Shown: positions 1 through 5,010 of the stretch, piece after piece
Layout: each line of letters begins with the position of its first letter
Numbering within the stretch: the first letter of the stretch is position 1
Assembly: GCA_964369805.1 (NCBI GenBank)
Contig: CAYJFM010000067.1
Coordinates: forward strand, 1 to 5,544
DNA: 5,544 nucleotides
DNA from: CAYJHC01 sp964369805
GTDB taxonomy: Bacteria; Bacillota; Clostridia; Peptostreptococcales; Anaerovoracaceae
Direction: 5' to 3'
The notes under the pieces: generated by a model
What the model was told of the DNA's origin: nothing
The model's database searches: none
Seen by the model: the letters and a program-made list of their open reading frames with translations, nothing else
Position numbers and translations under genes: made by a program

Positions 1-21
1 AAAAAAGTGACAAAAAAGTAC

Positions 22-130
22 TTGAACTATCTGAAAATATCGGACAGTTACAAAATGGTCGGCGGCGCCGACCATTTTGAATTGGGGAATTTTCAATCAA
101 TGAACCATTCGGGATTTCCTGATAGTTCAA
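22..130. repeat. Long imperfect inverted repeat enclosing a hairpin
   Basis: Bases 22-44 can pair with 108-130. The outer 10 bp (TTGAACTATC / GATAGTTCAA) are perfect, and the stem then continues with about 10 more pairs, two of them G-U, and three mismatches. The enclosed loop carries the separate perfect hairpin at 51-79, so as RNA the region would fold into a large branched or rod-like element. Possible identities are a structured small RNA, the folded 3' end of an upstream transcript, or the subterminal hairpins of a mobile element. No gene or known RNA family could be assigned. Confidence 0.5.
51..79. terminator. Perfect 13-bp GC-rich hairpin, possible bidirectional terminator
   Basis: CAAAATGGTCGGC (51-63) is the exact reverse complement of GCCGACCATTTTG (67-79), leaving the 3-base loop GGC. 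The A4 and T4 runs at the base of the stem give the A-tract/T-tract shape of an intrinsic terminator in either direction. The T-run is short and followed by GAATT, so termination is plausible but not certain. It also sits inside the larger inverted repeat 22-130 and may simply be the tip of that structure. Confidence 0.45.
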
Positions 131-158
131 ATTTAAATGGTTATATTATTGAAAAATG

Positions 159-183
159 AGATGCCGAGGAAAACTCGGCATCT
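159..183 (-). terminator. 10-bp perfect hairpin, possible minus-strand terminator
   Basis: AGATGCCGAG (159-168) pairs perfectly with CTCGGCATCT (174-183) around a GAAAA loop. On the + strand no T-run follows, so it is not a + strand terminator. On the - strand the stem is followed by CATTTTTC, which would suit a terminator, but no - strand gene in this window would need it. It may instead be one stem of a structured + strand RNA. Confidence 0.3.
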
Positions 184-262
184 GAAAATCCAATTACAGA
201 AGAGAAAATTAACCACTGAGGAGTTCTCGGTTCTTGGAAGAAATGAGAAGAATATTAAAGGC

Positions 263-302
263 AAGTGGCTACTTCTAAAATGGAAATAGCCACTTTTATT
301 TT
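263..302 (+). terminator. Rho-independent terminator
   Basis: AAGTGGCTA (263-271) pairs with TAGCCACTT (287-295), with a short inner TTC/GAA pairing, and is followed directly by a T-rich tract (TTTTATTTT, 294-302). This is a textbook intrinsic terminator on the + strand. It ends a transcript that comes from the left part of the window or from beyond it, and it insulates the CBASS operon from upstream transcription. Confidence 0.75.
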
Positions 303-430
303 AAAATTCTAGAAAACTTAATATAAGGTTAACTTGATGACTAGTAAAGTGTACATTTCATATACCTAAACTCTGAACTTACTATGCGAATACTGACTAA
401 AATAAATTTACTATTGCAAAGTTATAAACA

Positions 431-505
431 TTGGTGTAAAATAACCACAATCAATATAGTGTGTTAAAAATGAAAATATTTTGTTATATATACTAAATAT
501 AGTAT
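431..505 (+). promoter_or_regulatory. Putative promoter region of the CBASS operon with a dyad
   Basis: Bases 303-528 contain no gene, so the promoter of the downstream operon should lie here. Candidate pairs are TTGGTG (431-436) with TATAGT (455-460) at an 18-bp spacer, and TTAAAA (464-469) with TATATA (487-492) at 17 bp. Neither is strong. A perfect dyad, ATACTA (490-495) and TAGTAT (500-505) around AATA, lies between these elements and the ribosome binding site and could be an operator. The rest of 303-430 shows nothing I can name. Confidence 0.3.
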
Positions 506-528
506 CTTATAAAAATGGAGGGAGCAAT

Positions 529-1662
529 ATGAAAAAGAAAAGAGGTAAAACACCAAATAAGAATACAATGAATTTACTTTGTGCCCATAGTGCAGGGAGA
601 TGCCAATTTGAAGGATGCAATAAACGATTGTATAAAGATAGTTTAACTCAAAGAAATTTTTCATTATCAAATTTTGCACATATTATTGCATCAAGTCCAG
701 ATGGGCCTCGTGGTGATAAAGAAGAGTCAGAGAAATTATCAGATAATGTAGATAATTTAATGCTTTTATGCTATGAGCATCACAAAATGATTGATAGTGA
801 ACCAAATATATATACTGTAGAAAAATTGCGTGAAATGAAAATTGAGCATGAATTAAAAATTGCAGAGCAATGTGACCTGCTAAACAGGGAGAAAACGGAA
901 TTAATTCGGCTAACTTCTCCAATTAAAGGAGAACAAGAAGTAAGCATATTATATGAAGAAATAGCTGAAGCAGTTTCATCAAGAAAAAGAGTAAATAGCA
1001 TGAGAGGAATAACAATTAGTGTTACTGGTAATGCTAATTATAGTTCACAAAAATATTGGCGTGAAGCTGAAAGAATTATTAGAGAAGGGTATGAAAATAA
1101 AATATTATCTACACTAAGAGAGAAACCTAATCTTCATTTCTCAATATTTCCTATTGCACCCATACCAATGATTAGTAAATTGGGATATTTAATTGGAGAT
1201 AAGATGAGGGTTGATATTTATCAAAAGAAAAGAACTCCAAGCACATGGAAATGGGAAAGTGAAGAAAGAACAAACAGATTTGATGTTGAAATCATAGAAG
1301 AGCACAAGAATAGCAATCCAAATAAGGTTGCAATAGCATTATCTTTAACTGGAGATATTTTAAAAGAAAGAATTATGAGTATTGACGATTTTGAAGTAAT
1401 ATACTTTATTAAAGCAGAAAGAAAAGGTGTGGACTGTATAAAGAGTGAAGTGGATCTCAGCGAATTTTGGCATAAATATCAAGAGGTATGTGATGTGATT
1501 ATTAGAAAAGAAGCGTTAATTGAAGAAGTATCTCTTTTTCCAGCTATTCCAGCATCAGCAGCTTTTGAGATAGGTAGAAGATATATGAAAGGTGTATATC
1601 CTAAAATTAAAATTTATGATGAAAATAATGGTTTTTTTGAAACATTAAGTATAGGAGGTTAA
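529..1662 (+). CDS. cap5: CBASS effector nuclease, HNH-SAVED (Cap5 type)
   Basis: 377-residue DNA endonuclease effector of CBASS, expected to cut DNA non-specifically in the cytoplasm once a cyclic nucleotide binds its sensor domain. The N-terminal HNH domain (about residues 15-110) shows C25-x4-C30, the AHIIA histidine (H51), and NLMLLC-x2-HH (N76, C81, H84, H85), which together give the zinc site and the beta-beta-alpha metal active site. The SAVED domain (about 150-377) has two CARF-like halves. The first has an FPIAPIPM stretch (207-214), then LGYLIGD and TWKWE. The second has ALSLTGDI and FPAIPASAAFEIGRR. The ATG at 529 is chosen because GGAGGGAG (517-524) precedes it; an upstream TTG at 481 in the same frame has no such site. 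It is the first gene of the operon, five bases before the cyclase gene. Its last two Gly codons form the Shine-Dalgarno of that next gene. All recognised motifs look intact. Confidence 0.9.
   Translation: MKKKRGKTPNKNTMNLLCAHSAGRCQFEGCNKRLYKDSLTQRNFSLSNFAHIIASSPDGPRGDKEESEKLSDNVDNLMLLCYEHHKMIDSEPNIYTVEKLREMKIEHELKIAEQCDLLNREKTELIRLTSPIKGEQEVSILYEEIAEAVSSRKRVNSMRGITISVTGNANYSSQKYWREAERIIREGYENKILSTLREKPNLHFSIFPIAPIPMISKLGYLIGDKMRVDIYQKKRTPSTWKWESEERTNRFDVEIIEEHKNSNPNKVAIALSLTGDILKERIMSIDDFEVIYFIKAERKGVDCIKSEVDLSEFWHKYQEVCDVIIRKEALIEEVSLFPAIPASAAFEIGRRYMKGVYPKIKIYDENNGFFETLSIGG
1653..1658 (+). promoter_or_regulatory. Ribosome binding site inside the end of cap5
   Basis: A perfect AGGAGG lies within the last codons of the effector gene, nine bases before the cyclase ATG at 1668. 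Translation of the two genes is therefore probably coupled, and the effector's C-terminal Gly-Gly may simply be a by-product of this site. Confidence 0.75.
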
Positions 1663-1667
1663 AAGAA

Positions 1668-2816
1668 ATGAATCAAAGAAAAGATGCTCTAGTAGATTTG
1701 TTAGAAAAAATAGCAGATGAAATTAATATTACTGAAACAATGCAAAATAAGGCGATTCAAAGTTACGAAGCTGTAGGAGTATGGTTAGGCAAAGGAATAG
1801 ATTATGAGGTTAAAATAATGCCTCAAGGGTCTATGAATCTTGGAACGGTAATAAAGCCTATTGATGACTCCGATGACTATGACATAGACCTAGTATGTCT
1901 TTTGAAAGATGGTGGGGAATTGCCTTTATCAAAAATAAAAGGGATAGTAGGGGATAGATTAAAAGAAAACAAGAAGTATATAACTATGCTTGAAAAAGAA
2001 GGGAAACGTTGTTGGACAATGCATTATGATGAATTTCATATGGATATTCTTCCTTGTGTACCATACAGAGGTAATGATATAGAGAATAATGGTAGCGATA
2101 TTAAGCTAACTCATAAAAATAGCTTAGGATATTATGAAGCAAGATATAGTAATCCTGAAGGCTATCAAAAGTGGTTCGAGAACTCTATGGAAGAACCATT
2201 GTTAAAAGTAAAGTCGCAATATGCCCAGAATAAAGATATAGAAATTGAAAAGGTCCCTACTTATAGTGTAAGAACAACCTTACAAAAATCAGTTCAGTTA
2301 TTAAAACGACACCGCGACATATTTTTTCGAAATAATGAAAATTTAAAGGTTATTTCAATAATAATTACTACACTTGCTGCGAAAGCATATAAAGGTGAGG
2401 ATAATCTTTATGATGCTCTAGAAAATATACTGGAGGGAATGCCTAATTATATAAAAAAAGTTAATGGAAAACTGTGGATAGAAAATCCAGTTAGAGGAGG
2501 AGAGAATTTTGCGGATAAATGGAATGATGAAATTAATAAGTATAAAGCATTTAAAGAATGGGTAGAAGCAGCAAAAGAGGATTTATTAATTTTAAGAAAT
2601 AAAACTAATAAAGTTTTAAATAATGTTGAAATAGGAAAGCATTTTAAGGAAAAACTAGGAAAAGAGCCTGTTGAGAGAGCATATAAAGTGATAGCGAGCG
2701 GTGTGAGAGATTCTAGGGAGAAAGGTAATTTATTTTTGGTAGGATTAGATGAAGGAATAAAAAAGGATTCTAATAATGGAAAACAAATAAAGGATCATAG
2801 ATTTTATGGGAAGTAA
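1668..2816 (+). CDS. CBASS nucleotide cyclase (CD-NTase, cGAS/DncV-like)
   Basis: 382-residue cyclic-oligonucleotide synthase, the sensor enzyme of CBASS, which joins NTPs into a cyclic di- or trinucleotide after phage infection. The Pol-beta-type nucleotidyltransferase core is complete: QGSMNLGT (G54-S55 motif), the DxD metal pair D72/D74 in DYDIDLV, and the third carboxylate D126 in FHMDILP. The C-terminal helical domain carries LLKRHRD (211-217) and NPVRGGENFADKW (273-285), typical of the CD-NTase family. Length is normal for the family. The clade, and so the exact product, cannot be read safely from sequence; partners of Cap5-type effectors are often in clade G or D. The protein ends in RFYGK, and the last 11 bases overlap the start of the E2 gene. 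In type II CBASS the cyclase C-terminus is the part handled by the E2, so this tail is likely functional. Confidence 0.9.
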   Translation: MNQRKDALVDLLEKIADEINITETMQNKAIQSYEAVGVWLGKGIDYEVKIMPQGSMNLGTVIKPIDDSDDYDIDLVCLLKDGGELPLSKIKGIVGDRLKENKKYITMLEKEGKRCWTMHYDEFHMDILPCVPYRGNDIENNGSDIKLTHKNSLGYYEARYSNPEGYQKWFENSMEEPLLKVKSQYAQNKDIEIEKVPTYSVRTTLQKSVQLLKRHRDIFFRNNENLKVISIIITTLAAKAYKGEDNLYDALENILEGMPNYIKKVNGKLWIENPVRGGENFADKWNDEINKYKAFKEWVEAAKEDLLILRNKTNKVLNNVEIGKHFKEKLGKEPVERAYKVIASGVRDSREKGNLFLVGLDEGIKKDSNNGKQIKDHRFYGK

Positions 2817-3279
2817 AATATACACACAAGAGAAAAACCTTTCTTTACCAATGCAAATGGCTTTGCTAAAAAAAGAATACCCAACTGCAACATGTGAGTA
2901 TAAAAAGAATACTTTATATTGGAGGGCAAAAGTAACACCTTCATCACTGTCAAGAAATTACCAAGTGAGTGTAATATATAAAAATGGGAAAGCACCGCAT
3001 ATTTTTGTACATCTTGAAGATTTAGAGAGTGAGAAAATCAAATATGTGCCACATTGTTACGAAAGGGATCAAGAAAAGAAAAAGGTTAAAATCTGTTTAT
3101 ATATGCATAATGAATTTTCATCGAAAAAATACCTTTCTGAGACAATAATACCTTGGATTAGTGAATGGTTGTTTTTCTACGAAACTTGGCAGGTTACGGG
3201 GGAATGGCTAGGAGGAGGAGAGCATCCAAAGATAAAACCTAAAAGGCGAAGTAATAGATTTAGCAAAAAGAAAAACTAA
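2806..3279 (+). CDS. E2-like conjugating enzyme of type II-short CBASS
   Basis: 157-residue stand-alone ubiquitin-conjugating-enzyme-like protein, expected to form a thioester with the C-terminus of the cyclase and regulate it. Visible signatures are the N-terminal helix (LPMQMALLKKEYP, 14-26), LYWRAKVTPSSLSRNYQVSV (37-56), the PHCYERD turn (82-88), the presumed catalytic Cys97 in KICLYM, and the highly characteristic block from IIPWISEWLFFYE to TGEWLGGGEHP (114-141). The tail after 141 is short and very basic (KPKRRSNRFSKKK). The start at 2806 overlaps the cyclase gene by 11 bases, with AAAGGA (2789-2794) as a somewhat distant ribosome binding site. No E1 domain and no JAB peptidase gene follow, which is the short form of type II CBASS. 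C84 is a second cysteine near the active site and a less likely nucleophile. Confidence 0.87.
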   Translation: MGSKIYTQEKNLSLPMQMALLKKEYPTATCEYKKNTLYWRAKVTPSSLSRNYQVSVIYKNGKAPHIFVHLEDLESEKIKYVPHCYERDQEKKKVKICLYMHNEFSSKKYLSETIIPWISEWLFFYETWQVTGEWLGGGEHPKIKPKRRSNRFSKKKN

Positions 3280-3322
3280 AACTTGATCCAAGTTATAAAT
3301 AAATTATTATAAGATTGATATT

Positions 3323-3352
3323 CAGAAACGCGATTTTTTTCTTGCGTTTCTG
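3323..3352 (+). terminator. Hairpin after the CBASS operon, terminator or operator
   Basis: CAGAAACGC (3323-3331) pairs perfectly with GCGTTTCTG (3344-3352) around a 12-base loop that contains a run of seven T. Only TTT follows the stem, so as a terminator it is weak. Its right arm overlaps the probable -35 region of the regulator gene, so it may instead affect that promoter. A smaller dyad, AACTTG (3280-3285) and CAAGTT (3289-3294), starts at the first base after the E2 stop codon and also lacks a T-tract. Confidence 0.45.
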
Positions 3353-3377
3353 TTTGCATATTATGATATAATTGCAA
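3342..3377 (+). promoter_or_regulatory. Promoter of the XRE regulator with a possible operator
   Basis: TATAAT at 3367-3372 is a perfect -10 box with the TG extension (TGATATAAT, 3364-3372). The best -35 is TTGCGT (3342-3347) with a long 19-bp spacer, so the extended -10 probably carries the promoter. Two dyads straddle the -10: ATTAT/ATAAT (3360-3364, 3368-3372) and TTGCA/TGCAA (3354-3358, 3373-3377). Either could be the site where the downstream XRE protein represses its own transcription, which is common for this family. Confidence 0.6.
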
Positions 3378-3414
3378 GTAAGAGATAATCACTTAATATT
3401 ATGAGGTGAAATGG

Positions 3415-3621
3415 ATGAAAGTAAGTTATGCAAAGTTATGGAAATTACTAATCGACTATGATATGAAAAAAAGCGAACTCAAAGAAGCTGCTCAAATAGG
3501 GCAGGCAACATTAACAAAATTAAATAAAGGGGAAAATGTTTCCATGGAAGTTTTGATGAAAATTTGCAAGGTGCTTAAATGTAATATTGGTGATATTGTT
3601 GACTTTGTAGAGGTGAAGTAG
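3415..3621 (+). CDS. Small XRE/Cro-type HTH regulator
   Basis: 68-residue DNA-binding protein that is little more than one helix-turn-helix domain: helix 1 around LWKLLIDYD (8-16), helix 2 around KSELKEAA (19-26), recognition helix around GQATLTKLNKG (29-39), then EVLMKICKVLKC (45-56) and a closing IGDIVDFVE. This is the Cro/C1 repressor fold of short regulators found in front of restriction or helicase operons. The ATG at 3415 is chosen for its GAGGTG site six bases upstream; a GTG at 3406 in the same frame lies within that site. Its stop is one base before the helicase ATG at 3623, and the helicase ribosome binding site lies inside its 3' end, so the two were one operon. It is likely autoregulatory. 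The gene looks intact although its partner is destroyed. Confidence 0.8.
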   Translation: MKVSYAKLWKLLIDYDMKKSELKEAAQIGQATLTKLNKGENVSMEVLMKICKVLKCNIGDIVDFVEVK

Positions 3622-3622
3622 G

Positions 3623-4512
3623 ATGGAAGAATACACAAAACACCAAGCACGCTATTTTGCGGAGCAATTAAACCTAAAAAGAGGAAGTGGAAGCATTGAG
3701 AATCTTATGGGCACATTAGCTGCAGCAAAGGTGACTTGAATCCGCATCAAGTTGATGCGGCACTTTTTGCGTTTGCATCACCTCTATCCAAGGGTGTATT
3801 ACTAGCAGATGAAGTTGGATTAGGTAAAACCATTGAAGCAGGCATAGCCATTGCACAATATTTTGCTGAGCACAAAAGAAAGGTATTGTTAATTGTGCCA
3901 GCTTCTTTGCGTAATCAATGGTTGGCTGAGTTGGAAGAAAAATTTTATATTAAATCAATTATACTAGAAAGCAAGAACTATAATAAAATGAAGAAAGAAG
4001 GGGTTTACAATCCTTTTGACCAAGAAGGAAGAGTAGTCATCTGCTCATATAATTTTGCCTCTTTAAAAAGAGAAGAAATACAGAGAACTAATTGGGATTT
4101 GGCCATTATGGATGAAGCTCATAGGCTTAGAAATGTGTGTAAGCCGAGTAACAAAATTGGAAACAATCTGAAAAATGCGTTACAAGATACTAGAAAGATT
4201 CTTCTAACTGCGACACCTTTACAAAATAATTTAATGGAGCTATATGGACTTGTAAGTATTCTGGATAACAAAGTGTTTAGTGATGTTAAAACTTTTAGAG
4301 AAAAATATGTAAATGCAAAAAATGATGAATTAAGAAGTAACAGTGAAGAAGAGTTATGTGTTAATTGTATTAAAGAAAATCATAAAAAATTGAAAGCAGC
4401 AGGTGGAGTTGCTGCAGGAGTAGCAGGTGGGATTGTTGCTGTTGCACCTGTAATAATAAAAGCTGCACCTAAAGTTATTGCTACTGTAGGAAAAATTATT
4501 GTAAAGAAATAG
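3623..4512 (+). pseudogene. Broken SNF2-type DEAH helicase (N-terminal part only)
   Basis: Remnant of an ATP-dependent SNF2/RapA-type helicase of the kind found in defence operons; such proteins usually approach 1,000 residues. The ATG at 3623 (AGAGGTG upstream) opens a frame of 38 codons ending in TGA at 3737-3739. The similarity continues in another frame from GAC at 3733 (NPHQVDAALFAF, then ADEVGLGKT as Walker A), so one base is missing near 3730-3733. The second frame holds motif Ia (LLIVPASLRNQW), the DEAH box (MDEAH, around 4108-4122) and motif III (LLTATPLQN). Helicase similarity stops near 4336 (after NDELRS), where it joins an unrelated tail ending at 4512. The second RecA-like domain is absent, so no helicase activity is expected. 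The stretch before the shift has no slippery heptamer, so programmed frameshifting is unlikely; a sequencing error would explain the shift but not the truncation. Confidence 0.82.
4337..4512 (+). other. Foreign Gly/Ala/Val-rich tail fused to the helicase remnant
   Basis: The last 57 or so codons of the helicase frame do not resemble helicase. They run from a polar segment with C-x2-C (CVNC) and KENHKKLK into a hydrophobic, small-residue stretch (AAGGVAAGVAGGIVAVAP) and a lysine-flanked end (KVIATVGKIIVKK). The hydrophobic part could span or insert into a membrane and resembles the C-terminus of some holin-like or bacteriocin-like peptides, but I do not recognise a family. No ATG with a ribosome binding site begins it; only a TTG at 4390 without one. 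The simplest reading is the 3' end of another gene fused by deletion. Confidence 0.55.
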
Positions 4513-4601
4513 TATAGATGAACTATGTAATTGTGCCTGAATTTAGCAGTCTTTACTCGTTGAAAATAAAAAAACACTTTAGTTTTATTGTAAAAGCGAT
4601 A

Positions 4602-4614
4602 CTATCAGTGATAG
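4602..4614. promoter_or_regulatory. tet-operator-like palindrome
   Basis: CTATCA (4602-4607), a central G, and TGATAG (4609-4614) form a perfect 13-bp dyad identical to the core of the Tn10-type tet operator. No TetR-family gene is in the window. Its right half merges with the adjacent heptamer repeat, so the repeat may have grown out of it, or the match may be chance. Confidence 0.35.
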
Positions 4615-4660
4615 AAGATAGAAGATAGAAGATAGAAGATAGAAGATAGAAGATAGAAGA
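4610..4660. repeat. 7-bp tandem repeat GATAGAA, about 7.3 copies
   Basis: Seven exact, uninterrupted copies of GATAGAA run from 4610 to 4658, plus GA. A heptamer array of this kind arises by slipped-strand replication and varies in copy number between strains. It lies in non-coding DNA between the helicase remnant and the phosphoribosyltransferase gene. It is purine-only on one strand except for one T per unit. Confidence 0.95.
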
Positions 4661-4942
4661 CTATTTATTAAAATATGATAATAATATGGGATATTATAGC
4701 ATTGCTGGTATTTTTAACTTTGAGAAATCCTACACCTACTTTTCTTATTCAGAAAAAATATGTATTTAAGTAGGCAGGCTAATAGTCATCCCACCATATA
4801 ATGTATACTATAGAAACGATTAATGAAATATATGCGCAAATAAGAGGAAATGTAATAAAGAATTTAATAATATCATATTAACACCTGTTAGCACCTAATT
4901 TAAAGAAATGGTAATGATGAAATGTTAGGGATTATAGAATAA
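4661..4942. other. Non-coding stretch, no supported gene
   Basis: This AT-rich spacer holds no convincing gene. It contains an AT-only hairpin, ATAATAT (4681-4687) and ATATTAT (4691-4697) around GGG, and an isolated TATAAT at 4797-4802 without a matching -35. A 26-codon open frame from 4801 lacks a ribosome binding site. It is probably eroded DNA left after the rearrangement that truncated the helicase operon. Confidence 0.5.
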
Positions 4943-4974
4943 TTGAGAAAATGGGTTGAATTTATTGATATAAT
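4943..4974 (+). promoter_or_regulatory. Promoter of the phosphoribosyltransferase gene
   Basis: TATAAT (4969-4974) with a TG extension (TGATATAAT, 4966-4974) is a strong extended -10, the same 9 bases as in the XRE promoter. The nearest -35 candidate is TTGAGA (4943-4948) with a poor 20-bp spacer, so the extended -10 probably suffices. It lies 36 bases before the ATG, whose ribosome binding site is AGGAGG (5000-5005). Confidence 0.6.
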
Positions 4975-5010
4975 TAAGCAAAGAATTGAGATTATAATTA
5001 GGAGGTGCTC

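Noticed and set aside
3..80. Open frame from the left edge ending in TGA at 78-80, which might be the C-terminus of an upstream protein.
   Set aside because: Its last codons are a row of Arg codons produced by reading through the perfect hairpin at 51-79. No family is recognisable, and the fragment is too short to judge.
1..159. Second open frame from the left edge ending at TGA 157-159.
   Set aside because: It has no recognisable protein features and overlaps the structured repeat; an open frame of about 52 codons at an edge is not evidence of a gene.
481..528. Upstream TTG start that would lengthen the Cap5 protein by 16 residues.
   Set aside because: It has no ribosome binding site, and the extra residues precede a normal start with a strong site.
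683..922. Minus-strand open frames opposite the CBASS genes.
   Set aside because: They lie antisense to clearly conserved HNH coding sequence and lack ribosome binding sites; they are shadow frames.
3722..3740. Programmed ribosomal frameshift in the helicase gene.
   Set aside because: No slippery heptamer or clear downstream stimulatory structure, and the gene is truncated later anyway.
4518..4628. 36-codon frame beginning just after the helicase remnant.
   Set aside because: It lacks a ribosome binding site, runs into the heptamer repeat and resembles nothing known.
4610..4660. Heptamer array considered as a CRISPR or plasmid iteron.
   Set aside because: There are no spacers between units, the unit is only 7 bp, and no cas or replication gene is nearby.
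4801..4881. 26-codon frame starting with ATG in the spacer.
   Set aside because: No ribosome binding site, too short, and no known family.
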